NCBI GenBank assembly: GCA_900549185.1
Contig: URNM01000001.1
Span: forward strand, 1-55,039
From: an uncultured Collinsella sp.
GTDB lineage: Bacteria > Actinomycetota > Coriobacteriia > Coriobacteriales > Coriobacteriaceae
Direction of reading: 5' to 3'
Length of the DNA: 55,039 bases
Below are positions 25,887 to 33,776 of this stretch, one piece after another. The position numbers were made by a program, and so were the translations under genes. Each line of letters begins with the position of its first letter. Position 1 is the first letter of the stretch. Under the pieces are notes generated by a model that had not been told where the DNA came from, did not search any database, and saw only the letters and a program-made list of their open reading frames with translations.

Positions 25887-26255
25887 CTACAGGGTCTCGG
25901 GAGCGAGCGAGACGATCTTCATGTACTTCTTGTCACGAAGCTCGCGAGCGACGGGCCCGAAGATACGGGTGCCGACGGGCGAACCATCGTTGTTGATGAC
26001 AACGCAGGCGTTCTCATCAAAGCGAATGTAGGAGCCATCCTTGCGGCGGATCTCCTTAACGGTGCGAACGACGACGCAACGGACAACGTCCTTCTTCTTG
26101 ACGTTGGCGCCAGGGGTAGCCTCCTGGACAGCACCGATGAACACATCGCCGATGCCTGCATAACGACGCTTGGAACCGCCAAGCACCTTGATGCAGCGAA
26201 TCTTGCGAGCGCCGGAGTTGTCGGCGACGTTCAGCATGGTTTGCATCTGAATCAT
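25887..26255 (-). CDS. rplN: 50S ribosomal protein L14
   Basis: A 122-aa protein of normal length. MIQMQTMLNVADNSGARKIRCIKVLGGSKRRYA is the L14 N-terminus and RKDGSYIRFDENACVVINNDGSPVGTRIFGPVARELR its rRNA-binding core. It sits at the subunit interface. 13 bp before rplX. The 118-bp gap to rpsQ upstream contains a GTATGC/GCATAC hairpin (near 26310-26335), possibly an internal regulatory or processing site. Confidence 0.98.
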   Translation of the reverse strand: MIQMQTMLNVADNSGARKIRCIKVLGGSKRRYAGIGDVFIGAVQEATPGANVKKKDVVRCVVVRTVKEIRRKDGSYIRFDENACVVINNDGSPVGTRIFGPVARELRDKKYMKIVSLAPETL

Positions 26256-26373
26256 GGTAGATGTTCCTCCGAACTAAGAACCGAAGAGAGGTGCGCAGCC
26301 TTTATGCGGCCCGTGGTATGCAAGCCAGGCATACGCACATCTTCGGAAACGTACAAGTCGTAAGAGCGACTGC

Positions 26374-26634
26374 TTATTTAGCGCGCTCGACGACCTCGAT
26401 GAGGCGCCAACGCTTCATCTTGGACATAGGACGGGTCTCCATAACGCGGACGGTGTCGCCCACGCCAGCCGTGCACTCCTCGTCGTGAGCGTGCAGCTTC
26501 TTGGAGCTGGTCATCATCTTGCCGTACTTGGGGTGACGCTTACGCTCGGTGATGGTGACAACAATGGTCTTGGCACCGGAGACGGAGGTAACGACACCCG
26601 TACGGACCTTACGCGAGTTACGCGAATCAGTCAT
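26374..26634 (-). CDS. rpsQ: 30S ribosomal protein S17
   Basis: An 86-aa protein. RKVRTGVVTSVSGAKTIVVTITERKRHPKYGKMM is the S17 core and GDTVRVMETRPMSKMKRWRLIEVVERAK its C-terminus. It is a primary 16S rRNA-binding protein. It follows rpmC after 16 bp in the S10-type gene order. Confidence 0.98.
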   Translation of the reverse strand: MTDSRNSRKVRTGVVTSVSGAKTIVVTITERKRHPKYGKMMTSSKKLHAHDEECTAGVGDTVRVMETRPMSKMKRWRLIEVVERAK

Positions 26635-26650
26635 GTTCTCTCCTTAGGTC

Positions 26651-26866
26651 CTACTCGGCGACAGCGGACTTCTCCGCTGCGATCTCACGGGCGCGCTGCT
26701 CCGTGAGGACGCGAGCGATGTCCTTCTTCACGGTGTTGACGCGAGCGGTGTTGTCCAGCTGGCTGGTGGCCATCTGGAAACGAAGGTTAAAGAGCTCGGC
26801 GCGCATTTCCTTCAGCTTCTCAACGAGCTGAGCGTCCGAGAGCTCACGAATCTCTGCGGGCTTCAT
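26651..26866 (-). CDS. rpmC: 50S ribosomal protein L29
   Basis: A 71-aa protein, MKPAEIRELSDAQLVEKLKEMRAELFNLRFQMATSQLDNTARVNTVKKDIARVLTEQR, the L29 helical hairpin. It lies near the exit tunnel. The ATG overlaps the rplP stop by one base (TAATG), a sign of translational coupling. Confidence 0.98.
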   Translation of the reverse strand: MKPAEIRELSDAQLVEKLKEMRAELFNLRFQMATSQLDNTARVNTVKKDIARVLTEQRAREIAAEKSAVAE

Positions 26867-27369
26867 TAGTTCTCCTCCTTGGCGGCGGCGGCGTCCTCAG
26901 CAGCCCACTTGGCCTCGAGAGCGGCCTCCTCAGCCATCTCCTTCTCGATGCGCTGCTCAGCGTTCTTGGCAGCAACAATCTTGGTCTTGATGGGAAGCTT
27001 GTGCTGTGCAAGACGCAGAGCCTCGCGAGCGACCTCCTCGGGCACGCCCTTGACCTCGAACATGATGCGGCCGGGCTTGACGACGGCCACCCACTCCTCG
27101 GGGTTACCCTTACCAGAACCCATGCGAGTCTCGGCAGGCTTCTTGGTGATGGGCTTATCGGGGAAGATCGTGATGTAGACACGACCGCCACGCTTCATGT
27201 AGCGGGTCATGGCAATACGAGCGGCCTCGATCTGACGGTTGGTGATCCAATGGGCCTCGAGAGCCTGGATACCAAACTCGCCGAAATGCAGCTCGGTATT
27301 ACCCTTGGCCTGGCCCTTCATGGAGCCACGCTGCACCTTGCGGTGAAGAATACGCTTAGGGGCAAGCAC
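26866..27369 (-). CDS. rplP: 50S ribosomal protein L16
   Basis: A 167-aa protein; the first ~137 residues are L16 (MLAPKRILHRKVQRGSMKGQAKGN, then GGRVYITIFPDKPITKKPAETRMGSGKG). The C-terminus has an extra ~30 residues rich in Ala and Glu (AEQRIEKEMAEEAALEAKWAAEDAAAAKEEN). It organises the tRNA-binding region of the large subunit. Translation starts at GTG, whose G is the last base of the rpsC stop (TAGTG). Confidence 0.98.
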   Translation of the reverse strand: MLAPKRILHRKVQRGSMKGQAKGNTELHFGEFGIQALEAHWITNRQIEAARIAMTRYMKRGGRVYITIFPDKPITKKPAETRMGSGKGNPEEWVAVVKPGRIMFEVKGVPEEVAREALRLAQHKLPIKTKIVAAKNAEQRIEKEMAEEAALEAKWAAEDAAAAKEEN

Positions 27370-28079
27370 TACTGACCCCTCCTCTCGGAGTTACGACGAC
27401 GAGGACGGGAAGAGCCCTCGAGTGCAGGGTTGGGAACAGGCTGGCCCGGGAGCTTCTCGCCCAGGTAGATCCAGACCTTCACGCCGCAAGCGCCCATGGT
27501 GGTGCTGGCGACAGCCGTGCCGTAGTCGATCTTGGCACGGAGGGTGTGCAGAGGCACACGACCCTCGCGGTACCACTCACGACGGCCCATCTCGGCACCG
27601 CCGAGACGACCGGAGCACTGGATACGGATGCCCTTAGCGCCGGCCTTGCGGGCGGACTGGACAGCCTTGCGCATAGCGCGACGGAAGGCAACGCGGCCCT
27701 CGAGCTGCTCGGCGATAGACTGAGCAACGAGGTTGGCGTCGAGCTCGGGGCGCTTGATCTCGACAACGTCGACGGAGAGCTGGCCCTTGGAGACGCCAGC
27801 GACCTTCTCGAGCTCGGTGCGGAGGGTATCGATCTCGGCACCCTTCTTACCGATGACAACGCCGGGGCGAGCGGTGAGGATAATGACCTTCACCTTGTCG
27901 CCAGCGCGCTCGATCTCGACGCGGGAGACAGCTGCGCGGGAAAGACGCTTCTCGAGGTACTTGCGAATCTCGAGATCGTTACCGAGGGTCTTAGCGTAAT
28001 CCTTCTCTGCGAACCAGCGGGAGCGCCAGTTCTCGGTGATGCCAAGACGGAAGCCGGTGGGGTAGACTTTCTGACCCAT
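27369..28079 (-). CDS. rpsC: 30S ribosomal protein S3
   Basis: A 236-aa protein. MGQKVYPTGFRLGITENWRSRWFAEKDYAKTL is the S3 N-terminus; the KH domain carries VIIGKKGAEIDTLRTELEK-like residues (ARPGVVIGKKGAEI), and GRLGGAEMGRREWYREGRVPLHTLRAKIDYG is the C-terminal signature. S3 forms part of the mRNA entry channel with helicase activity. It overlaps the next gene by one base. Confidence 0.98.
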   Translation of the reverse strand: MGQKVYPTGFRLGITENWRSRWFAEKDYAKTLGNDLEIRKYLEKRLSRAAVSRVEIERAGDKVKVIILTARPGVVIGKKGAEIDTLRTELEKVAGVSKGQLSVDVVEIKRPELDANLVAQSIAEQLEGRVAFRRAMRKAVQSARKAGAKGIRIQCSGRLGGAEMGRREWYREGRVPLHTLRAKIDYGTAVASTTMGACGVKVWIYLGEKLPGQPVPNPALEGSSRPRRRNSERRGQ

Positions 28080-28085
28080 ACAGCT

Positions 28086-28457
28086 TTACGCCTCCTTTCG
28101 AGGAGCAACGACGACGGTGATGTGGGAAGTACGCTTCAGAATGCGAGAAGCGGAACCCTTGGCGCGGGGACGGATGCGCTTAAGCGTCGGACCCTCGTCA
28201 ACATAGGCAGCGGCGACAACCAGGTTGTCGGCACGCAGACCGTTGTTGTTCTCGGCGTTCGCAACGGCGGAACGGAGAACCTTCTCGACATCCACGGCGA
28301 CGGCGCGGTCGCAGAAGTGGAGGATGTCGAAGGCCTGAGCGACAGGCTTGCGGCGGATCAGATCGACCACCAGGCGGGCCTTGCTGGGGGAAACACGCAC
28401 GTACTTAGCGACGGCGCGAACCTCGGTGGCCTCAGTTTCAATAGACTTAGTTGCCAT
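28086..28457 (-). CDS. rplV: 50S ribosomal protein L22
   Basis: A 123-aa protein: VRVSPSKARLVVDLIRRKPVAQAFDIL and the C-terminal PTLKRIRPRAKGSASRILKRTSHITVVV, whose hairpin lines the exit tunnel near the macrolide site. No changes in the hairpin region are evident by eye. Six bases separate it from rpsC. Confidence 0.98.
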   Translation of the reverse strand: MATKSIETEATEVRAVAKYVRVSPSKARLVVDLIRRKPVAQAFDILHFCDRAVAVDVEKVLRSAVANAENNNGLRADNLVVAAAYVDEGPTLKRIRPRAKGSASRILKRTSHITVVVAPRKEA

Positions 28458-28471
28458 TTACGGTTAACCCC

Positions 28472-28732
28472 CTATTTGGCCTTGTGGCCACGGAACGTAC
28501 GAGTCGGCGCGAACTCGCCGAGCTTGTGACCAACCATGGACTCGGTAACATACACGGGCACATGCTTGCGGCCGTCGTGGACGGCGATGGTGTGACCAAC
28601 CATCTCGGGGAAGATGGTGGACGCGCGGGACCAGGTCTTCACGACGTCCTTCTTGCCAGCCTCGTTCATCGCGGTGATACGCGAGAGAAGGCGAGTCTCC
28701 ACGAACGGGCCCTTTTTGAGACTTCTGCTCAT
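28472..28732 (-). CDS. rpsS: 30S ribosomal protein S19
   Basis: An 86-aa protein, MSRSLKKGPFVETRLLSRITAMN to VTESMVGHKLGEFAPTRTFRGHKAK, full S19. It sits in the head of the small subunit next to S13. Fourteen bases before rplV. Confidence 0.98.
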   Translation of the reverse strand: MSRSLKKGPFVETRLLSRITAMNEAGKKDVVKTWSRASTIFPEMVGHTIAVHDGRKHVPVYVTESMVGHKLGEFAPTRTFRGHKAK

Positions 28733-28764
28733 AAGTGCTTTCTCCTAAAACTCGGTATCCGAAA

Positions 28765-29595
28765 TTACTTCTTACGGCGACGAATGATGTGCTGGTTCGA
28801 GACCTTCTTCTTCTTGCGCGTACGAAGGCCCTTCGTCGGCTTACCCCAGGGGGTAACGGAGGGACGACCAGAGGTGTGGTTCTTGCCCTCGCCACCGCCG
28901 TGCGGGTGGTCGACAGGGTTCATGACGGTACCGCGGACGGTCGGGCGCACGTTCATGTGACGCTTACGGCCGGCCTTGCCGATGACGATGTTGGAGTGAT
29001 CGGCGTTTCCGACCTCACCGACGGTGGCGCGGCAGGTAACGAGGATGCGGCGCATCTCGGAGGAAGGCATACGGACGATAGCGTACTTGCCCTCCTTACC
29101 CATCAGCTGGCAGGAGTTACCGGCGGAACGGGCGATAGCAGCGCCCTTGCCCGGCTGGAACTCGACGGCGTGGATGAGCGTACCGACGGGGATGTCGGCG
29201 AGGGGCAGAGCGTTGCCCGGCTTGATGTCGGCGTCAGAACCGGACATGATGGTCTGACCGACCTCGAGGCCCTTGGGGGCCAGGATGTAGCGCTTCTCAC
29301 CGTCAGCGTAGTGCAGCAGAGCGATGCGAGCGGAACGGTTCGGATCGTACTCGATCGTGGCAACCTTGGCGGGCACGCCGTCCTTGTTGCGCTTGAAGTC
29401 GATCACGCGGTAACGACGCTTCACGCCGCCGCCCTGGTGGCGGGTGGTGATGCGGCCGTTGTTGTTACGACCGGCCTTCTTGGGCAGGGGCTCGAGAAGA
29501 GACTTCTCGGGCTTGGTGCAGGTGATCTCGGAGAAGTCGGAGATCGTCTGCCAACGCCTACCAGCGGAGGTCGGCTTAAGGTGCTTTACAGCCAT
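28765..29595 (-). CDS. rplB: 50S ribosomal protein L2
   Basis: A 276-aa protein, MAVKHLKPTSAGRRWQTISDFSEIT to the basic C-terminus. NNNGRITTRHQGGGVKRRYRVIDFKR and NPVDHPHGGGEGK (with the conserved His needed for peptidyl transfer activity) are present. ATG 29595 was chosen for the SD AAAGGGA; the frame is open 25 codons further up without an SD. The 179-bp gap to rplW holds a dyad also found upstream of the S10 and str operons and a strong hairpin. Confidence 0.98.
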   Translation of the reverse strand: MAVKHLKPTSAGRRWQTISDFSEITCTKPEKSLLEPLPKKAGRNNNGRITTRHQGGGVKRRYRVIDFKRNKDGVPAKVATIEYDPNRSARIALLHYADGEKRYILAPKGLEVGQTIMSGSDADIKPGNALPLADIPVGTLIHAVEFQPGKGAAIARSAGNSCQLMGKEGKYAIVRMPSSEMRRILVTCRATVGEVGNADHSNIVIGKAGRKRHMNVRPTVRGTVMNPVDHPHGGGEGKNHTSGRPSVTPWGKPTKGLRTRKKKKVSNQHIIRRRKK

Positions 29596-29679
29596 TACAA
29601 TCCCTTTCAATAGGAATCCGTTAGCCATCGCAGACAGGGATTCGAGGTTCTGCCTCGGGTGCGATGACACCGGACGTAT

Positions 29680-29697
29680 ACACGGTTCCGGGCGTGT
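29680..29697 (-). promoter_or_regulatory. Ribosomal-operon dyad, copy upstream of rplB
   Basis: On the minus strand ACACG-CCCGGAAC-CGTGT, a perfect 5-bp dyad with 8-base spacer, preceded by GG. It has the same spacer length and the same CACG/CGGGCGT context as the sites upstream of rplC and rpsL. Nearby, GAGCTC..GCCTCCC/GGGAGGC..GAGCTC (about 29720-29756) can form a strong hairpin. Confidence 0.5.
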
Positions 29698-29774
29698 CCA
29701 TTTTATACGCCCAAAACCTTGAGCTCCCGCCTCCCCTATTTGGGAGGCATGAGCTCACTCAACAGCAGCGAGTC

Positions 29775-30062
29775 TTAGGCCTGGTTGCCAAAGACCTCGA
29801 TGGTGTCGCCCTCGGCCAGCGTGACGATGGCCTTCTTCCAAGAACGGGTCTTGCCGGCGACATAGCGCACGCGCTTGGTCTTGGGCTTGACCGTCAGGGT
29901 GTTCACGCGAACGACCTTGACGCCGAAGATATCCTCGACAGCGTCCTTGATCTGATACTTGTTAGCATCCTTGGCGACCTCGAACGTGTACTTGTTCAGC
30001 TCCATGCCGGAGAAGGAACGCTCGGACACGATCGGACGGATGATGATCTCGTGGGCGGTCAT
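29775..30062 (-). CDS. rplW: 50S ribosomal protein L23
   Basis: A 95-aa protein, MTAHEIIIRPIVSERSFSGMELNKYTFEVAKDANKYQIKDAVEDIFGVKVVRVNTL, full L23. It forms the docking site for trigger factor and SRP at the exit tunnel. It directly abuts rplD. Confidence 0.98.
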   Translation of the reverse strand: MTAHEIIIRPIVSERSFSGMELNKYTFEVAKDANKYQIKDAVEDIFGVKVVRVNTLTVKPKTKRVRYVAGKTRSWKKAIVTLAEGDTIEVFGNQA

Positions 30063-30689
30063 TTATGCAAGCACCTCCCCGAAGTGAGCGGCGATGTCGG
30101 CGGGCATCAGCACAGCGTTGTTGTTGACGAGATCGTAGGTGTTGGCCTCGTCGGCAGTGATGATGAACGTCTTGGGAATGTTGCGGAACGACAGGTAGGC
30201 GTTGATGTCCTCATCGCGAACGATGATGGTCAGACGCTTGCCCTCAAGGCCGAGAGCCTTGAGCATGGCGACGGCAGCCTTGGTGGAAGGCTTCTCGAAG
30301 CCGTAGTCGTCGACGAGCACGAGCTCGCCATCGGCCAGCTTGGCGGACAGCGCGGAGCGCATAGCCAGCTTGACCTCCTTGTTGTTCATACGCTTAGCGT
30401 AGGAACGGGGCTTGGGGGCGAAGACAACGCCACCGTGACGCCACTGGGCAGCACGGATGGAACCCTGACGGGCACGGCCGGTGCCCTTCTGACGCCAAGG
30501 CTTCTTGCCGCCACCGGAAACCTCAGAGCGACCCTTAGCAGACTGGGTGCCCTGACGCCAAGAGGCCATCTGGCACTTGACGATGTGGTGCATAACGTGG
30601 ATGTTCGGCTCGATGCCGTACACCTCAGCGGCGAGCTCGGCCTCGGCGACCTTCTTGCCCTCGCTGTTCTTTACTTCAAACTTTGCCAT
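30063..30689 (-). CDS. rplD: 50S ribosomal protein L4
   Basis: A 208-aa protein. KGRSEVSGGGKKPWRQKGTGRARQGSIRAAQWRHGGVVFAPKPRSY is the extended tunnel loop. In enterobacteria L4 also controls its own S10 operon; nothing here shows whether this holds. 46 bp after rplC. Confidence 0.98.
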   Translation of the reverse strand: MAKFEVKNSEGKKVAEAELAAEVYGIEPNIHVMHHIVKCQMASWRQGTQSAKGRSEVSGGGKKPWRQKGTGRARQGSIRAAQWRHGGVVFAPKPRSYAKRMNNKEVKLAMRSALSAKLADGELVLVDDYGFEKPSTKAAVAMLKALGLEGKRLTIIVRDEDINAYLSFRNIPKTFIITADEANTYDLVNNNAVLMPADIAAHFGEVLA

Positions 30690-30735
30690 TTAAGTGTTCT
30701 CCTTGGTATGACGCTGGGCTAAATGGGCTGGGCCC

Positions 30736-31356
30736 TTAGGCCATACGGATGGCGACGAGACCATTCTTGGCACCCGGGACAGCGCCCTTGACCAAGATGA
30801 GGTTCTGCTCGGCATCGATGCGGACAACGGAAAGGTTCTTGACGGTAACGCGCTCGTTACCCATGTGACCGGCCATCTTGACGCCCTTGAGGACGCGCGC
30901 AGGATAGGCGCACTGACCGATAGAACCGGGGTGACGCTGGAAGTGAGAACCATGCGTCATAGGACCGCGGCGCTGACCCCAGCGCTTGATGCGACCCTGG
31001 AAGCCCTTACCCTTGGAGGTACCGATGACGTCGACCTTCTCGACATCAGCGAAATCAGCGACGGTGACGACCTCGCCGACCTTGTGCTCCTCGCCGTTCT
31101 CGACGCGGACCTCACGAAGGAAGCGGACAGGCTCGACGCCGGCCTTGGCGAAGTGACCAGCCATGGGCTTGTTCACGTTCTTGGCCTTGATGTCGCCGAA
31201 ACCGATCTGGACGGCGTCATAGCCGTCGGTTGCCTGAGTTTTAACCTGCGAGACAGCGCAGGGGCCAGCCTGGATGACCGTGACGGGAACGACGTTGTCG
31301 TCCTCGTCCCAAACCTGGGTCATGCCAATCTTGCGGCCGAGAATCATGCTGATCAA
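30736..31356 (-). CDS. rplC: 50S ribosomal protein L3
   Basis: A 206-aa protein; LGRKIGMTQVWDEDDNVVPVTVIQAGPC and GTSKGKGFQGRIKRWGQRRGPMTHGSHFQRHPGSIG are L3 signatures. I place the start at TTG 31356, giving MISMILGRKIGMTQ, the same offset as in other L3 proteins (MxxxILGRKxGMT); the ATG three codons in (31347) is the alternative. Neither has a strong SD, unlike most genes here. First gene of the S10 transcript: rpsJ, which normally precedes rplC, is 14 kb away at 45275. Confidence 0.96.
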   Translation of the reverse strand: MISMILGRKIGMTQVWDEDDNVVPVTVIQAGPCAVSQVKTQATDGYDAVQIGFGDIKAKNVNKPMAGHFAKAGVEPVRFLREVRVENGEEHKVGEVVTVADFADVEKVDVIGTSKGKGFQGRIKRWGQRRGPMTHGSHFQRHPGSIGQCAYPARVLKGVKMAGHMGNERVTVKNLSVVRIDAEQNLILVKGAVPGAKNGLVAIRMA

Positions 31357-31452
31357 GATATGATCCCAACTCTCGCGTGGTCTTGGGACAATGCGTACAC
31401 CACCGAGCGTACGCCCCTAGAGGACCACTACTTACACGACGTGCTCCCCAGC

Positions 31453-31480
31453 CTTGTATTTCGCCCGGACTACCTGACAA
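31453..31480 (-). promoter_or_regulatory. Candidate S10 operon promoter
   Basis: TTGTCA (31475-31480), 16 bases, TACAAG (31453-31458) on the minus strand. It would give a leader of about 90 nt before rplC. An alternative placing, with -35 TAAACA next to the dyad at 31535-31540, aligns with the str promoter geometry but has a poor -10. Confidence 0.45.
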
Positions 31481-31544
31481 CCCTATTAAGCAGGCATTTT
31501 GTCCAGCCAGAATACTCCCCTGGTTTCACACAGCTGTTTAGTAT

Positions 31545-31562
31545 ACACGGCTGCGGGCGTAT
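31545..31562 (-). promoter_or_regulatory. Ribosomal-operon dyad, S10 copy
   Basis: Minus strand ATACG-CCCGCAGC-CGTGT preceded by GG. Same spacing and core as the copies at 29680 and 48814. The octamer CATATTTC (plus) lies 11 bases to its right, exactly as in the str copy. Confidence 0.55.
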
Positions 31563-31614
31563 CCATCGAGATTCATATTTCACTCACATTGTTTACGCAG
31601 GTAAAGTGCATGGA

Positions 31615-31769
31615 GTCTCCCGAGCTTGGCAGAGGGGCGGCGAAATATATTAAGTTTGCTGCTCTACAGTCCTGCGCAAGACGGAAAGCACATTAAGTGC
31701 TTTCCTTTGCGTGCGGAACTCGCGACAAACTTAATATATTTCGCCGCCCCTCTGCCAAGCTCGGGAGAC
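31615..31769. repeat. Long hairpin element, S10 copy (E1)
   Basis: Perfect 44-bp inverted arms (31615-31658 and 31726-31769) around a 67-nt core. The core begins CTGCTCTACAGTCCTG and ends TGCGGAACTCGCGA, with an inner 9-bp stem GGAAAGCAC/GTGCTTTCC and loop ATTAA at its centre. The same core, with different arms, is at 48886-49038. It lies between the 3' end of the phosphatase gene and the S10 upstream region, 53 bp from the dyad. The remaining 31348-31614 contains the promoter and leader only. Confidence 0.97.
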
Positions 31770-31805
31770 GATACGTTGATGTCTGCTTAACTCTGCTCGC
31801 TCAGG

Positions 31806-32432
31806 CTAATGACTTTGTTGGGGGTCCACTATTTGCTGGAGGGTGAACTTGCATTGGGACGGTTCGCCTTCTGCTTGTGGCTTTGCCTCATCGAAATCGA
31901 AGATCATGATGGCGCAGTTGGGGAGTTTTGTTGGGAGCTCGAAGCCCTCTGGGGCTGCGGCCTTGATAAATTGGCGGCTGGCGCTGCCGTGGCTTACTGC
32001 TAGGAGGGTTTCGATGCCCTCGGCGCTCATGAGATTGGTGAGGGTGTCTACCATGCGCTCTTGCAGTGCCTGGCTTCCTTCTCCTCCGTAAGGGACCAAG
32101 TCCTCGCCGGGTTCCCAGACATCGGTGGGCAGAGCGTCGTGGGGGCCTTCTTCGAAGGTGCCGTAGCAGCGCTCGATAATGCCTTCGCAGGGCTCGACTG
32201 CTGCGTCCGGGCCAAGGAGTTCGGTTGCGACGAGCTGAGCCGTGTCCATGGCTCGGCCTAAGGGCGAAGAGACCACTTTGTCGGGGACAACGTCGTGGCC
32301 CTTGAGCCATGCGGCTGCCATCCCGGCTTGCTGACGGCCCAAATCGGTGAGCGGTGAATCACAGCGACCCTGGACGAGCTTTTTAACGTTGAATTCTGTC
32401 TGGCCGTGGCGGAGTAGATATAGACGCTTCAT
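31806..32432 (-). CDS. Histidine phosphatase / phosphoglycerate mutase-like protein
   Basis: A 208-aa member of the histidine phosphatase superfamily. RLYLLRHGQTEFN (residues 3-15) has the catalytic RHG; VVSSPLGRAMDTAQLV, a Glu-containing ERCYGTFEEGPHD segment and AVSHGSASRQF with the second catalytic His follow. The size and lack of glycolytic-type signature favour a broad-specificity phosphatase over a true phosphoglycerate mutase. Start ATG behind AAGGGGAG. The long hairpin element begins 37 bp after the stop and may end its transcript. Substrate unknown. Confidence 0.9.
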   Translation of the reverse strand: MKRLYLLRHGQTEFNVKKLVQGRCDSPLTDLGRQQAGMAAAWLKGHDVVPDKVVSSPLGRAMDTAQLVATELLGPDAAVEPCEGIIERCYGTFEEGPHDALPTDVWEPGEDLVPYGGEGSQALQERMVDTLTNLMSAEGIETLLAVSHGSASRQFIKAAAPEGFELPTKLPNCAIMIFDFDEAKPQAEGEPSQCKFTLQQIVDPQQSH

Positions 32433-32471
32433 ATTCTCCCCTTCTGTATAACTTGCTTTGCAGGCGCAACC

Positions 32472-33626
32472 CTACTCGTGGGTATGGCCTACGTAGTCTT
32501 CGTCGATCGTAATCTTGGCAATCGACTTGGGGTATTCCGATTCGACTCGTTGTGCCAGCGCGTGCTTTACGTCTTCGGCACTCATCTGCAGATCTGAGGG
32601 ACGCACGCAGTCAAAGATCACGTTGGTGTGCGTGGGGCCCGGCACGCAACGCAGATCATGAATCGAAAGGCGGCTATCGATCTCTTGGGCCATAGCGTTG
32701 ATGCGCAGGCGCATGCTCGCCACATTCGAATCGTCAGTCACGATGGGATCGTAATGGAGCGTGACGATCATGCCGTCCTCGTCCCTAAACGACTGCTCGA
32801 TGTTATCGAGCGTGTCGTGACTTTCCAGCGGGCTGGCCTCGGCCGCCATCTCGGCGTGCGCACTTGCAAACTTCCTGCCTGGGCCGTAGTCGTGAACCAT
32901 TAGGTCATGAACACCCAAAACGCCGGGGTAGCTCATGATCTTGTCTCGGATGTGCTTGACCAACTTGGGATCGGGTGCCTGACCCAAAAGCGGGCTCACC
33001 GTATCCTGGATGAGCTCAAAGCCGCTCCAGCCAATATAGGCACCAACGGCAAGGCCGACCCATGCGTCAAGATTGATGTGCGTCACCTGCGAAACAATTG
33101 CGCACGCCAGCACGGCGCCCGTGGCAAGAACATCGTTCTTGGAATCCTGGGCAGTCGCATGCAGTGTCTCGGACTCGATACGGTCGCCGAGCTTTTGGTT
33201 GAGCGCCGCCATCCACAGCTTAACAACCATCGAAAGCGCCAGGACTGCCACCAGGGCAAGCGAGAACTCGACAGGTTCGGGGTGGATGATGCGCTCAAAC
33301 GAGGACTTCACCAGTTCAAGGCCAATGAGAAGCACGAGCGCCGCCACGACAAGACCCGAGAGGTACTCGTAGCGACCATGGCCGTATGGATGCTCGGGGT
33401 CGGCGGGCTTGCTCGCCAGCTTAAAGCCCAGCACGCTCACGATATTCGAGCTGGCATCGGACAGGTTGTTCATGGCATCCGCCACAATCGAAACCGATCC
33501 CGAAACCACACCAATTGCGCCCTTCGCAGCACAAAGCGCAACATTGGCGAGAATACACACCACGCCCGTCAACGTGCCCACGCGCGCACGGTCGCCCTGC
33601 GCACGTTTAACAATCCACTCGACCAT
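32472..33626 (-). CDS. Cation diffusion facilitator family transporter
   Basis: A 384-aa CDF protein with six hydrophobic segments and a long cytoplasmic C-terminal domain. SIVADAMNNLSDASSNIVSVLG is the helix II metal site (DxxNN..D form), KPADPEHPYGHGRYEYL the CDF signature, and SETLHATAQDSKNDVLAT the helix V site. It exports divalent metal in exchange for protons; the DxxNN variant is common in Mn/Fe-type members, so manganese or iron is a guess. The C-terminal part has additional ~100 residues (RLRINAMAQEIDSRLSIHDLRCVPG). The phosphatase gene follows after 39 bp and may be co-transcribed. Confidence 0.92.
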   Translation of the reverse strand: MVEWIVKRAQGDRARVGTLTGVVCILANVALCAAKGAIGVVSGSVSIVADAMNNLSDASSNIVSVLGFKLASKPADPEHPYGHGRYEYLSGLVVAALVLLIGLELVKSSFERIIHPEPVEFSLALVAVLALSMVVKLWMAALNQKLGDRIESETLHATAQDSKNDVLATGAVLACAIVSQVTHINLDAWVGLAVGAYIGWSGFELIQDTVSPLLGQAPDPKLVKHIRDKIMSYPGVLGVHDLMVHDYGPGRKFASAHAEMAAEASPLESHDTLDNIEQSFRDEDGMIVTLHYDPIVTDDSNVASMRLRINAMAQEIDSRLSIHDLRCVPGPTHTNVIFDCVRPSDLQMSAEDVKHALAQRVESEYPKSIAKITIDEDYVGHTHE

Positions 33627-33702
33627 CTACATCCGCCCCCACGGTACTACCTATATATCTATTGCTCAAACGGATTGTAGTGTAGCCACTTTGTCTCCCA
33701 GA

Positions 33703-33738
33703 TACAAAGAGGCCGCAGCCCGCACGGGCCACGGCCTT
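33703..33738 (-). terminator. Terminator after the PTS IIC gene
   Basis: Minus strand GGCCG..GCCCGTGCGGGC..CGGCC hairpin followed by TCTTTGT. A second hairpin GACAAAAG/CTTTTGTC lies between it and the stop codon. Confidence 0.75.
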
Positions 33739-33776
33739 GGAGCATGACAAAAGAATCGTCCTTTTGTCGCACAGGT

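Noticed and set aside
31615..31769. Ordinary Rho-independent terminator for the phosphatase gene
   Set aside because: Arms of 44 bp, a conserved 67-nt core and lack of a T-run do not fit, and the second copy follows a gene that already has a normal terminator. It may still stop transcription as a side effect.
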